Assembly (NCBI RefSeq): GCF_040054535.1
Contig: NC_090796.1
Span: forward strand, 15,403,501 to 15,467,500
Source: Antennarius striatus
Lineage: Eukaryota > Chordata > Actinopteri > Lophiiformes > Antennariidae
Length of the DNA: 64,000 bases
Direction: 5' to 3'
Shown here: piece after piece, positions 39,634 to 53,000 of the stretch
How the letters are laid out: every line of letters starts with the position of its first letter
Position numbering within the stretch: the stretch's first letter is position 1
Translations under genes and position numbers: made by a program
Notes under the pieces: generated by a model
Seen by the model: the letters and a program-made list of their open reading frames with translations, nothing else
Database searches by the model: none
What the model was told of the DNA's origin: nothing

Positions 39634-42268
39634 ATGACGGAGGCGGAGGCGGCGGACGGGCGGCTCATGTCCGACAGAGAAGACGCGCTTGACCACACGT
39701 ACCGGGAGACAGAGGGCCCCAAACCCTGCAGGAGAATCGTATGGAGAAATGTCTTTTCGATGACTGCATTGCATATAGGAGCTGTGTACGCCATATTCCT
39801 CATCCCCTCCGCTTCTCCTTTGACCTTGCTTTGGTGTAAGTAAAAGTCCCACATGTTGATAGTGGTTTTTATGACGTGGAAAACAGCTGTTATGTCATCT
39901 TTCCCCACTGCTAGTGCATGCATAGAATCTGGATTATAGATCAGGGATGTATAATAATAGATTTAATGCTGCAGCATGCAGATGAAGAAAGATAAACTGC
40001 ATGTTGGAATTCATTAAGGATGAGTAGTAAATATGAACAGATTAAAGGCTTCCAGTCTTATCATGCTTGCAGGCATCGGTTGGTTTTTCCCCAATATCTG
40101 AATGTTACTGTTTGGTGTGACATTCAGATACTGGGAAACAAGTGATTTTACAGGAAGAAATATTCTGCTTGATGCCATTGTCATCATTCTGAATTAGTGA
40201 TTCATGAATTCAAGTCAAACCATTCAAACTTTTTGCTATAAGTTGCAGAAGATGTCATTAAGTCAGTTAGATGACTTTCTTGTGATATTTGTCTTTGCTC
40301 AATGTTGCTTCAATCCAGGATTAAAATAAAATAATTCCGCCATGCTGGAGTTATTTCAATTGTGTTAAATGGTGATGTGTTGGTGTTAGTTTGCATGTTG
40401 TGTGATTTATATAATCATAGATGTCTCAGTCTTTGTTGCAGGATCACCTTCGCCACTAGATGTTGATGATATGATGTGTTTTGTTTTTTTTCCCCCTCAC
40501 AGCGCTATTATGTTTTTTGATAAGCGCTTTAGGAATTACTGCAGGAGCTCATCGCCTGTGGAGTCACAGATCTTATAAGGCATCTTTGCCTCTAAGGATC
40601 TTCCTCTGTAGTGCTAACTCCATGGCATTCCAGGTACCGATCACGTGTAGATCAAACACACCTTTTGTGATAAGAGCAGCTACCTTGTATTCTGTTGTGT
40701 CTGCAGCGTGGGAGGGTTATGTAACCTCTGTCTTTGCTCGGATGCACAGAATGACATCTATGAATGGGCCCGAGATCACAGGGTTCACCACAAATACTCA
40801 GAGACAGACGCCGACCCTCACAACGCCTCGCGGGGCTTCTTCTTCGCCCACATCGGCTGGCTGCTGGTTCGCAAACACCCTGATGTCATCGAGAAGGGGC
40901 GCAAGCTTGAACTGAAAGATCTGCTGGCTGACGGCGTTGTAATGTTTCAAAAGAGGTGAGCGGCTCCACACAGGCTGACTCAGACAATGCATGCTGCTGG
41001 TAACTGCCAAATATTTGGATCAGGGCCAGAAATGTGGCCCGCCTTCCCCTGCAAGTGACATTTCCACCAGAGGTGATCATGTTTTGAAGCACAAACAAGC
41101 TGTAGAGTCTTTTCCTTTTTTTTTTTTTTACTGAAGAATAATGGGTCAGCCAGTTCAGCAGCTAGAGTGAATTAACCTGCCAGAGCTGTGTGTCATAAAT
41201 TAGTCTGTATTTACAGACTAACACAGTAGACGACAACTGGGTCAGATGAATGGGAGGCTGTGCAGAGATCTCTACACAGGCTGTACCGTCCTCTGTCGTC
41301 TCTACGCTAAAAAGCATCAGCATGATTCATGCAGATAATTATAGTTTTTCTTGTGTTTCTAAAAGAACAAAGTGTTTCAGTGACATTTAAAAGTGGAACA
41401 GGTGCATTTACAACTTTAGCTCACTGTATGTAAATTCAACATGCATGACTGTGTTTCATGGCTTCATTTATCTTCCATAAATTAATTTTAATCCTCAGTG
41501 CCGGGGGGCTGTGTCTGCTGATCACATGTAATTATGAACCAGGTATGCTTTGTCACCTGTTGACAGCTCACCCCTCCCTTTTCTGTCCCTTCAGGCATTA
41601 CAAACTGTCAGTGGTGCTCATGTGCTTCCTTGTGCCCATGCTCGTGCCTTTTTACCTGTGGGGGGAGTCCCTGTGGGTGGGGTACTTCATCCCGGCTCTG
41701 CTGAGGTACACCCTGGTCCTGAACGCCACCTGGCTGGTCAACAGCGCGGCTCATATGTGGGGGAACAGACCCTACGACGTGACCATCAACCCCCGGGAGA
41801 ACAAATTCGTCACTTTCAGCACCATAGGTACGAAAAGAGAAGTTAAAGTGTGGGAAGTTAATACATCACCAGAAGTAGAAAAACTTTATTCTAAATCCGA
41901 CTCAGCATTTGAGCAGTGTTTTACAAGAACGATCACAAACTGTAGAAAGTTACCTTGACCTTTTTAAGCTAAAGCCTTTCATATGAAGGAGGACCGACAT
42001 CTTACCTGTCTGCAAACTGTTTAAATTGGTGTTTCTGGCTGTTGACCGTGGTTTCCTGTTCCTACCAGGTGAGGGATTCCACAACTACCACCACTCCTTC
42101 CCATACGACTACTCAGCCAGCGAGTTCGGCTGCGGGTTTAACTTCACCACCTGGTTCATTGACCTCATGTGCTCCCTGGGTCTGGCGAAGGACTGCAAGA
42201 GAGTGTCCGGCGAGATGGTGAGGTCCCGAGTGCAGCGCACCGGAGACGGAAGCCACTGGAGTGGCTAA
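39634..42268 (+). CDS. scd: scd, stearoyl-CoA delta-9 desaturase
   Basis: SCD is the ER-membrane di-iron enzyme that puts the delta-9 double bond into palmitoyl- and stearoyl-CoA, using cytochrome b5 electrons. Five coding exons (39634-39835, 40503-40633, 40750-40955, 41595-41827, 42069-42268) give 323 aa. All three histidine boxes are intact: HRLWSH at 84-89, HRVHH at 121-125 and HNYHH at 262-266. The segments SALGITAGAHRLWSHRSYKA, VLNATWLVNSAAH and GEGFHNYHHSFPYDYSASE match vertebrate SCD. The N-terminal tail is short compared with mammals (359 aa), as usual in fish. Teleosts keep scd and scdb paralogs; I cannot assign which this is. The human neighbour order SCD-SEC31B-NDUFB8 is kept. Confidence 0.97.
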
Positions 42269-42575
42269 GGGGGTTCGGACTTGGGGTCAGCTTCCAGGCA
42301 AGACGACGAAAAAGCTTCACAGTCCTCCGACAGCTGCGCATTTTCATCCTCTGAGGATAAACGTCTGCTTTACGCGGGCCTTGATGACATTTAGCTTTTT
42401 TTGTGCTTTTGTAGCTGTGACTAAAAAAAAAATTGATTTAAAAGTGGAAAAGAAATTTTGTGTTTTGGCCTTATTGCTGAATCAGGTCTCAGCTTCCCAA
42501 ATCAGTTTTAGATTCATCAGAGGAAGTTGCCCTCCTTACCAGCAGGTGGCGGTAGTCTGTGTCTGCTAACCTAAA

Positions 42576-42581
42576 AATAAA
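42576..42581 (+). terminator. scd proximal poly(A) signal
   Basis: AATAAA lies 308 bases after the scd stop. A second AATAAA at 43379-43384 could serve a longer 3' UTR. SCD mRNAs in other vertebrates use very long alternative 3' UTRs. Confidence 0.5.
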
Positions 42582-42589
42582 GATTGGAC

Positions 42590-44740
42590 TGCAGCATGAA
42601 TATCCGGTGATGATGCCTCGGCCGCCGCGTTTGGGGTCAGACAGCCGTGAGAAACACAGGTCATTTTTAGACAGGCACACAACAGATGTAAGGTGATTGG
42701 TATGCCAGCGCTAAAATTCCCTTTTGGCTAGCTGAGTTTTTGTTGATACATTTAAATTTGAAGATTACTGGAGAAAATTCTGAATTCTTAACTCCAAACC
42801 AGGAAATGTTTAATTTTGAAGGCGTGCTGAGAACAAGATTTATTTGTCAGGACCTCGGCAGTCTGTGAGAGCACACAAAGCTGCTACTGTGACATCGTCT
42901 TGAGGTTTCTTTGCCACATCTCCAGCAGAGATCTCATTGGTCAAGGCAGCGGCCCGTCTCGTGACAGTTCTGGCGTCACAACGCCACCCCCGTGCATGAT
43001 GATGATGATGATATGTTGTCGATGTTGTGGTGAGTCGTAATGTGCCGCGGAGCCGCGTGTCTTTTGACCATCAGAGCCGATGGATTCCCCTCCACGGCGT
43101 CTGGTTTCCCTTCGATGTTTCAGGTGCATCTATGTTTGAGTTAAGAGGAATGCTTCTGGGATTTTAATTTATGTATTTATTTTTCTTATTGAGTAGAAAA
43201 CTTGGCTATGTCGTGAAACGTCTGTTCTGAGTCAGGACTCAACCTAATGCCTTATAACGTCATGTACACAACTCTGGCCATGCCACCCGACCGTACGTCA
43301 CCATGTAAACGCTACAGCTTCCCGGAAATCAAGTCACAATGATGGATTCATGTCAGATCTCAACTGTATTCTGTTCTCAAATAAAAGCCAAGATATTTTC
43401 AATACACTTGGAATTCAAACTGATTGTTGCTCTTCCTTTTAGTTCATCATCTACGATGCAAATCTGGGTACAGTTTTTTTAAACACCGATTGGATCTTTA
43501 AACGTGGCTTTTAAATTCATTTCTGCCTCCTTGAGTCCAATAAAATGTCTGTTTAGGTTTTTTAAAACCCTTTTCCATCAGTGTGATGAAGTTATCTATA
43601 AACCAGTTACCATGAGTTAAGGTGAACAGCTTTGGCGTTCCAGAATCCACCTCTTTATCCAGATCTGCTCCAGATCTAGTCAGAAATCCACCATCCTATC
43701 CACTGCCACAAGAATACATTCAGTGTTTTTTGTGTCATCTAATCCCTTTGATAATCCAGCCAACAATCAAACTACGATTTGATGTGATGATGTCACACCT
43801 TTCCAGCGTGGTCGACCGATCAGCCCAGAACCAGTGGGGAGCTTTATTTCACATTATCATCGGGTGACTGGATCTAAAGCTTTCTCTTCCTGGGTGCTTT
43901 GCTGCTGGATGAACTGAAAGCAACGTTAAATGTATGCTATATTTGCTCCACATTGGAGCCAACGAGGGCTAAAAATTACTCAACACGTCCCGTTAGCGTC
44001 TGACACGCGGTACGTGTGCATGTTAAATATATCCTGCCTGTTTCATTGCCTGCAGATGAAGAACGGTCTGAATGTGTAAAATACTTCACACCAGGCAGAG
44101 AGGAATGTCAGACCAGTGTGCTGACTGGTGACCAGTTTGTGTTACACCAATGCTCTGCAGCGCCAGCTATCAAATTAAATAACTCCCTTATGAAACTTAC
44201 TTTGGATGATGTGTTTAAATGTTGGCAGCATTTCAAGGTTGCAGTTGCTTTCAGTAACCTTGAGAAACACTGAAAAATCATGCAGTGTTCCTTATTGAGA
44301 AAGAAAGTAGTGGGAAGGAGTAAATTTACTTCTTTTTTTTTTACTGTCTTATTTCACTCAGTGTGATGAAATTCAGAATTAACAAATCCAAACATACTAT
44401 ATATAGTACTTAAAAGCATGCATAATGTGCTGCAATCTAAAGTATAAAAGCATTGTCATGAATAAACATTCAAAAGTTGACTTCTGGTTAGTGATACTAG
44501 TAAAAGTTACTCATTAAATAAATCTCTCTAGTGAAAGCACCAGCTGTAGACTAGACTTTGAATAGTTCCCATTATGAACTATGTTAATTAATCAGTTCTC
44601 CACTTGACATACATAATGCATTGGAATGTACTGTAAGTGTGTATTATCATTTGCCAAGTGCTTCATTTGAACATGTGAAGTATAAGTTTAGTTGGGGTGG
44701 ACTTGTTGGCCTCTGCTGCTAACATCTGAGTGCTTCTTGG
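42590..44740. other. scd long 3' UTR or intergenic DNA
   Basis: No coding exon was recognised. A GATGATGATGAT run lies near 42998. The open frames at 43622-43867 and 44016-44273 show no family signature. If the distal AATAAA at 43379 is used, the first 0.8 kb is scd 3' UTR. Confidence 0.5.
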
Positions 44741-44742
44741 CA

Positions 44743-44958
44743 GGAGGACAACTCCATGAACTCCTGGAGTCTCTACCGCGACTCGGGACGGCAGCGTGGT
44801 GTGATCCGTGAGGAGATGAAATCCACATCACTCCAGACAGCGGTGACCGAGGTTACTACAGTTCACCCCCCTAAGATCTCACCATGCTCCTCCGAGCGTC
44901 TGACCCCAACCGGCCAATCAGCGACGACCAACCGACTTATGATCCTGCTGGGCCAATG
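44743..44958 (+). other. Orphan exon-like open frame, unassigned
   Basis: A good acceptor (TTCTTGGCAG, ending at 44743) is followed by an open frame that runs to a TGA at 44956-44958. It begins EDNSMNSWSLYRDSGRQRG and continues EEMKSTSLQTAVTEVTT. GC content is above that of the flanks, and an ATTAAA follows at about 45035. This looks like a last coding exon, but I recognise neither the protein nor any upstream partner exon. It may be a chance ORF, a relic of a lost gene, or part of a lineage-specific gene. Confidence 0.25.
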
Positions 44959-45269
44959 AAAGAAGGGCGCGAGAACAACTTGTACCATCTGCAAATTACT
45001 CACTGACTCAGGTTCTGAAAGTGTACGAAGCGGGTCATTAAACACATCACGGAAAAAAAACACAGTACAGCATGGTGCGTTCACATGCTCCTGTGACTGT
45101 GGGAAAGTAGGGGAACAGTAAAAGTAACCGTTCTGAGGGAGAAATGAAACTGTTTGATTAGAGCAGCTGGGAAAGACGTGTTGTAGGAACGATAAAGCAT
45201 ATAATTACTGTACTGTATAACAAACAGTGGGCTTCATATCACGACAATATATGGCTAAGCCAGAGTTCC

Positions 45270-45480
45270 ATATCTCGCGAGATTCTGATGGAGAGCGAAA
45301 ACAAATTACAGTATATTTTCTCGTTATTTGTCGGTATAAATTCAAGAATGCATCGTTTGCTCTAATAATTACTTAACACGTAAATAATCGGTCATAACAT
45401 GCTAATTATGCCGTTTCCTGTCAGCTTTAACTGATTTGGGGTCTTCCGCGCGCTTCCGGAAGGGGCGGGACTCTGATAGA
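45270..45480. promoter_or_regulatory. CpG-type promoter-like patch without an assigned gene
   Basis: A perfect TCTCGCGAGA palindrome (45273-45282) is followed at about 45446-45470 by an ETS core (TTCCGGAAG) fused to a GC box (GGGGCGGGAC). TCTCGCGAGA and ETS/GC boxes are typical of TATA-less housekeeping promoters. No first exon is evident on either side. A non-coding RNA promoter or a regulatory element is possible. Confidence 0.4.
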
Positions 45481-46077
45481 GAACCAGGAAATGACTCCCC
45501 AGCCAGCAGTGTAGTTTTTCTGAGCTATTAATTGTAGTTGCGTGAAACAGAATACTGTAAATGTGCGTGAAACAGAGAGCCACCTACTGTTGGAAGAGTT
45601 CTACTGTACAGAAAATAAAACTGCTCAAAATAAAGCTGATCAAAATCGGATTAGTTTATAATCCAATTTTGATGCTTTCAAGTCCAACCAACTTTTTTTA
45701 AAAACATTTATTTAACCCAGAACAATGGTGCATAAATGTGTTCTTCATGGTATATGTATCCATGTATAATAGAAAGGTATTCAAACTATTTATGCTTAGG
45801 GACAAGAAGTAAAACCAGACTTTTAGGTTGGCCTATTGTCATACGGAAGTGTATTACATAACTAAACAGTTTTTACCATGTTGAGTTACGAATGCAAAAT
45901 TACATTTACACACAGGAAGTATTTTATGCATCTAATTTTTTTTGGTGTGTGAAATTTTTTTGAAAATTTTCTCATTTCTTTCAGTTCTAAAACATGTGAC
46001 AAATGTCACGACAGACACCGAGGTAATTCGTCACATTTAGAGAGAGGAATCAAATGTGAAAACATCTGAAGTGGAGT

Positions 46078-47034
46078 TTATTTGAAAAAACCAGCAATGA
46101 GCAAAGTAAGCAGTATAAATGTATAACCAAAAAAGAACAAACACAGAGGCACTTCACTGCCTTCTGCTGCCATGAAACTATCCGGCTTAACCACCAGCAA
46201 ACACGTTTTCATCTGTCAGTTCATGTAGTCATGTCTTAACATGATCTAATCTAAAACCACCACGCCTTCTAAAAACAACACATGCAGCTTGTGTGGAAGC
46301 TGCAGCTCAAATATCGACATAAATTAGTGCCATTTTTGTTCAGGAGCTGCCAGTAGACCTCAGCAATGAGTAAAAACATGGAAGCAAGCACACAGATCAG
46401 AAAGCAAACCATTCTCACAAGCTAACAGGAAATTAACAAATAGAACAGCTTTTGACAATCATGGCACCTTAAAAAGCTTACATCAGCTGAAGAGATCAAT
46501 CTGCTTCTATGTTACAGCGCTTCCAAATGCTCTCCGGGATTATTTTGGAATTCTGTCATCTCAGCAAAGAGAGAATCAAACAGTTTGTCTCGTACAAACT
46601 CACAGGAGAGCTCGGAAGTTCAACCCAAATTTTATTCTCATGGTTTCGGCCCCAGGAGATGCTTGTCTTGCAGAATCGGCACTAAAAAATGTGCACGGGT
46701 AGAGTCTAGTGTGGACTCTGGACATGGTTGCACACATTTCTTTGTATATTACATCATCCGTTTAATTTACACAAAATCTTCACCTTCAGAATACATTCAT
46801 CTTTTTTGGAAAATTACCACAGCAACACTGACAAAATCCACAAAAATCCGAACAGCCGAGTCCTCCGGGAAAAAAAAAGAAGTGATGAGTAACACGATTG
46901 GGAATATTCTCAGTAATTATTCTCATTTGTAAAGAATGATCAGGTCAAAAAAAGAGAAATAAATACATATATAACAGCGTGATATATAACAGCGTGATAA
47001 CACTGGAGTCTGGTTTGGGTGGCGCGTCCGGCGG
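46078..47034 (-). other. sec31b: Likely sec31b 3' UTR
   Basis: Non-coding sequence after the sec31b stop. Minus-strand AATAAA signals lie at 46631-46636 and 46078-46083, so the 3' UTR would be about 0.4 or 0.95 kb. A 115-codon plus-strand frame here has no recognisable motif. Confidence 0.5.
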
Positions 47035-50000
47035 TTAGACGCCCAGCTTAATGGCGATGGTCATGAGCACCTTGAGGATGGGCATGAAGGCGGAGATCTC
47101 GCTGAAGTTGCTGCTGCTGACCACCTGTGTGTGGACCTCCAGGCCCCGCTGGTAGTTCTGGTTCGCCACGCAGCGGCTGATCTCGTGGAGCCCGTTGAGG
47201 ATGTTGTGTGAGAGCTGCAAGGTCAGAGGAGAATGAGGGTCAAGTCTGGGTTGGTAAAAATCTCAAAACGATTTATCTGTTTTTTTGTACAGGAGAACCT
47301 CGAGATATGAGTTATTTGAGACAAGATGTCCCTCGGTCTATATTTCTGTTTGACTTACGAGAGAAAATCTGAATTGTTGGCGTTGGCGGATGGATACAAC
47401 ATCAGTGAGACCGGATCTCGTTCTCGTTGATGGAGTAAAGACGTAGCTCGTGTGTTCTCAGACTTTTGTGTTTCTTTTCAGTCTTTATCATTGTTTCCGT
47501 AACTTACATATAATTAATTATTCACAGGTAAAGTTTGCATGTTTATTGGTTGATAATTATAAAAAAAATAATAATTTTGGAGGCTTTGGGGCTTTTTCCC
47601 TTGCTGGAATGGAATAAGACGATCTTAGTTCTGTTAAACGGGGAAACTTTGACTTACGAACACCGTCACGGAGTGAATTAAACTCATATCTTGAGGTTCT
47701 ACTGTATTTCACTGGTTGATTTATATTTTATTTTTAAATGAAAACAAGACACCGTACAGACTTATTTACACCCTCTGTTTTGCTCTCAACTGTAACCTCC
47801 AGGCGTTAGCTTAGCGGCTACAGTTCAGCTTGCTTGTAAATGGTCTCTTTTCAAATCTCTGGGTTATGGTAGAAATCCCTTTTATGTCTCTCCTTAGCTG
47901 ATTTTTTTTAAACTTCTCACCGACTGCTCCCTCAGCTTGTCATACAGGTATCCCAATCGTTTGGACGCGTCGTCGAGCTTCCTTTTCGTTTGCTGAAAGA
48001 GAAAACATTTGTGGTCACAATTCTTTCTCCGTGTGATAAAAGCTGTGCGTTACGTGAAGCTGCGCACTCACGGGGTCCCTGGCTGCTAGCTGGCAGCGCT
48101 GCACCAGGCTGTCGAAGGTGGACTTGAGGACCACGTGCTCGGCTGGGATCTCCTTCTGCTCCACCCTCTCAGCCGGCAGCTGCTGGAGGAGCTGAGGAAA
48201 AATAACAACGCAGATTTGATCACGTCTGCCGAGCGTCGCTGATGGGATTTAACGCAACTGGCCCCCCGTGTCGCAAGCTAACCTGCACGCTAGGCTCCTG
48301 GGGGGCTCCGGGAGGGACTTGGCCCCGTTCGTGCGGCTGATGGGCCTCTGCTGGGAATCCCATGACGGGGGCGGTAATGGGGGCAGGTGGAGTGTAGTTA
48401 TCAGGGACCTGCTGATCACACCAGACAGACACACAATCAGTCTGTGAGGACAGACGTCACTACAACTGCAGGTGTTAAGACTCCTCTGATAAATAGAGAG
48501 GGGGGGTACCTTCTTCTTCCTGGATCCACTTCGCACCGCTGGGGGGTCATTCCAGCCTTCATGAGGCCCTAAATTCAGGAGGAAGAAAGAGAATTAGACT
48601 GAGAATTAGACTTTGACGTTACACCCAAACACCCTCTAAAACAAGACGAGCTCTTTGAGCCGACGTTAGTCTCTGTGGCAGAAACAGATCCACGTCTGCA
48701 GCCGAGCGTTCAGGCAGCAGCAATAATTACCATCTCACACATGAGCTCAAACGTGGAAAAAAATGGAAAAAACAGCATCACTATTCTTTTCTATTCTTTA
48801 GCCCTCTACTTTTCTGTCAAGCAGCAAAAGCAAACGTCACTGAAACACCCCGGGTGACAGCAACATGCCGTGCGATCAGCTACACATAAAACCTAAAGCT
48901 GTGACACTGTGAGACTTTTAAGGTCACTGAGTGAATAATTCATTGCAATCACATCCCACATCCATCCACATCCTGACTCTTGTCACCTTGTGGGTCACAC
49001 TGAGCATCCAGCCAGGGATAATATCCTGCAAGTCAAGGCACAGGGCTGAGAATGACTAAACATTAGCAACAGATTCCGGCAGATAGGGTTGGGTAGGTAG
49101 ATCATAATCGCTCAATAACTGCCATGTTGCTAATGTTAGCACTGGTGACACTTTACTAAAACACCTGCTGAGTGTAGAGCGACACCTAGTGTCAGAAAAG
49201 TTTAAACTGACCCAACGCTGACGTTTAAATCCGACTCAAGCTAGAAATTCTTCCGCTGATCATCTACCTGTAGGAGGAGGAGGAGGAGCGACAGCAGCGG
49301 CGGAGAAGGACTTCACGGCAGGAGCCCCTGGCCCCCCCTGTGGATACCCCGCCCCAACAGGAGCATACGGACCGGAAGCCATTGGGGGAGCGGCCTGGTT
49401 CGGGACGCCCCCGTGGTACATGGGAACTGAAGGTCCGGGTTGGGACATGGGGGGCATGAAGCCCGAGGGTAAAGAGGTAGACGGCATGAAGCCCGTCGGT
49501 GGCAACCCTGGGCTGGGCATGGGGGGCAGGCCTCTGGGGTTAGATGATGGAGGCTGGAGTGGGGGTCCTGACAGGCTAGCAGCTGGTAGAGAAGGACCTG
49601 GAGGGGGGAAGGAGGAAGGTCTGCCAACGGGCACCGGCTGGAATGTCTGATGAGGAGGGAAACCTGGAAAAGAAGAAGAAACACTGAACACCTCCAGCGG
49701 CAAACACAACCCCAAGACACCTGGAAGTCGACAAACACACCTGGGGAAGGATGCTGGGGGTAGGACGGTCGCATGGCAGGGCGGGGGGGCAGCCCGTGAG
49801 AAGACGGGGGCAGGCTGGGGCCGGTGTTGGTTGGAGTAAAAACTGACGGTATGGGAGGCTGCTGCTGCTGGGCTACGGAGGAAGGCTGGTACTGATGCTG
49901 AAGGAGGGACAGACGCCGTTATGGAGGAGAATTCCAACATGCTTGGGAGGCAATCCGCCAGAAAAACTCACATACCATAACTTGTGCTTTTGGTGCAGGA

Positions 50001-53000
50001 GTCTCAGCAGCGGGAGCCGGCTTAGCTGCTGCAGACGCGCCGCCTCGGATGGAAGAGTCTGGAGGCTGCTGCTGTCCGGCGGTAGCCTCTCCCTGAGCGC
50101 GAGACAGTCTGTCTCTCAGCATCCTGATCCCAGGCTGGGAGGTGACAAAAACATAGTAAATACTACCATTCAAATGCAGGAAAATGTGGAGTTTGGGATG
50201 TTGAATCGAGGCTGTAGGTCTCACTTGGTCTGAGCTGTCAGGCAGGTACGACATGGCGGTCGCCAGACTCCCCTCTGCCGCCAGTATCCCGGCATAGCAG
50301 GTTAGCTTTTCTGCCAGGATGGGGCTCTGGACCACCACCTCACTGCTGCGGAGGCGCTCGATTGACTTACGGAGCATCATTACTTTTTCTACAAGATCCT
50401 AACAAAAAAATGAAAGTTAGAAAGACAAACAAATCATAGGGTGACTCCTGAAACACGTGTTGCACCACATTCCTAACCGCTCAGGTTCCATACCTCTAGC
50501 CCCAGAGGGGTGGCGCTGTCTCGGTGCGAGGTCCAGCACTCCACCAGCTTGTCGATGTTCCCGGAGCAAATGTAGCACAAACAGGCCTGCAGGCAGCGCT
50601 TCTCCGTCCCCTCTAACTCCAGCCGCCCGCCCAGCGTGTCTGCCGACGACATTTAAGGAACGACATGGGCGTCAGATACGAGGTGGGGGGTGGGTGAGGT
50701 ACATGAAGAACTGCAGTCATGGTGGAAGTGATGCGCCGTACCGCACAGATGGGCAAAGTCTTCTGGGTGAGCGTAGGTCAGCAGGGCGGCCAGAGCCTCC
50801 TTCCAGTTGTCCAGCTCGCAGCTCTGCACAATGTCCCTCCAGTTCTGGGTCACCACCGAGGATATGAGCTGAATTTGGGGACACATTAAATTAACATGCT
50901 CTTAAAGCACCCCCTCACTTTGATAGGGAACACATTGGAGCCATTCCCACCATGGAGATGCTGTTCTTTTGCTTGCTGAGGTATTTCTGCTGGGTTTTCT
51001 TGAGCAGCTCCTCTCCTCCGCTGATGGCTAACAGGATGGCTTCAGCATAGCGACCGTCGTTCAGACACAGATCCACGGCTCCTTCGAAGTTACCGACCAG
51101 CAGCGCCTGGCTGATCAATCCATCCGTGTCTTGGAGAGAACAGGAAGATGATTAGTCATCGACGGACAACGAAAAGATGCTGTGTGTGTTTTAACGGCAT
51201 GAGATTTTACCACACGACACAGGGATGTGGAAGTTTTCCTTTGGGGTCTGACTAAAGAAATCTGCTGGTGAGACAGAACCTGAGGTTCTAGCATCGGCTG
51301 CTTCATCTGCCCTCTGGGAAGACAAGAGGACGTTGCATCAGAAAGGGGCTGCACCGCGGCGACCAGGAAGGTTTGAACCTAAACATCCTGTGCGCTCACC
51401 TCAGTGGAGAGTCGCTGCATCTTCTCTGCCAGATCTTTAGCATCGACTCCCAGCCCGTTGTGCTGGAAACTTTTCCCCAGACGTTTTGAAATCTAAACAC
51501 AGACAGTTTAAATGCTTAGACACAGGATTTGCCAAACGCTTCAGTATAAATGATGGATTTCGGTTAAAGCTGGTACCTTTTTCTCCAGTTCATCTTTGCT
51601 GAATCCCAAAAGTTTGAGAAATTTAATGCGTGCCTCATCTTCAAAGTTCACCTGTAAGGAGAGTGAGTTAGCTCACGGGGCTGAACCGACACGCTGTCTA
51701 CGGATCGAACATGAAGGAGACATGAGGACCCACCAGAAGGAACTTCCATATGTCCTGCTCAGCGTCCGACCTGGCATTGTGAATCTTGGCTTGGCAGTAG
51801 CTGTTGAAAGAGCCCGACTGCAGCGCAGCCTGCAGCTCCCTGGAGCGCTGGAGGAATTCTGTCTCCGTGGTAACCTGGCTCACAAAAACCTGTCTGGGGA
51901 TGGGCTGGGGACTCTGCACAGGAGGCAGCTTGGGATTCTCAAAGGTTATCAGCTTTCCACCAAACTGCCAAACAAAGAAGGGGAATAAAAGACATCGGTC
52001 ACACAGGAAATGAGGAGGAAGTAATGCTGGAACCATTAGCTCGATCAAAAATATTTCACTTACGGCAAAGGAAGCCCCCACTGGCCGGCGGACCCACTTG
52101 GGCGGCTTCTTCAGAGGGGGAACAATAGTTTCCTGAACCGTGGGGTGAGGAACTTGCAGAGGAGGCAGCACCTGTCCCGTTCCAAAGGGATCCATCGTGT
52201 CAAAGGAGGAGGAAATCTGTGGAGAGGAAGTGTTCACTGATAAACACGAACAACCGCAAGCACCACATTTTGCATAGTTTAACACTGCTTTAGTGACATC
52301 ATCACTGTTTCCTGATTTGTTAGACTCCCTTCATTTGGCCAAGTTAGATGTGCAGCATTAGTTGCCATGGTGACCTGTGCTGTTGCCACTGAGGCCAAAT
52401 AGACCTGACGACCCCTTCCTCTCGCTTCATAATTCATCTCTCAGCACCACCTTGTGGACAAACACAGGAACAGCCTCTACCTTATCTGCCGTGCTTTGCT
52501 GCTGAGCCTTCAGACTCCCCCCCATCACTGAGTACACGGTGATCCTTCCATCAGATGAGGCAGCTGAAAGCAGGGCTGGATTCCTGGGGCACCACTGGAT
52601 ATCGAAGCACCACTGGTTTGTCGTTGGAAGCTCGTAAATGACCTGAGATAAAGGAAATGTAACATCTGAGAGGATCTGGGGCCTCTCTATAAAGTTGGGA
52701 TAACGTTACGCATGTTACTGATAATAGATAAAGCACCGTGACTGTCAAATACCTCTCCAGAGTTCGGGTTCCAGCAGAGGATCCTGTTGTCTTTAGCGCT
52801 GCTCAGCAGGAGCTCAGAGTCGGCCTGGCTCCAGGATATGGATAGAATTCCCCTGAAAGAAAACCCCAACAGAAAGTCTAAGTAGTATCGTCTACAAGAC
52901 GCCTACAAAACAAAGAGAGAAAGGACACTCGAACTGCTCAAAGCTCACCTTGTGTGGTTCTCTAAGACTTTAAGGGGCGACGTGGCAAAGCGGAGGTCCC

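Noticed and set aside
43622-43867. Open frame between scd and sec31b considered as a gene
   Set aside because: No conserved motif; the DNA looks like decayed repeat or 3' flank.
49260-49940. 226-codon unspliced Pro-rich frame treated as a separate gene
   Set aside because: It is exons 18-19 of sec31b plus retained intron and off-frame sequence; the spliced model explains it.
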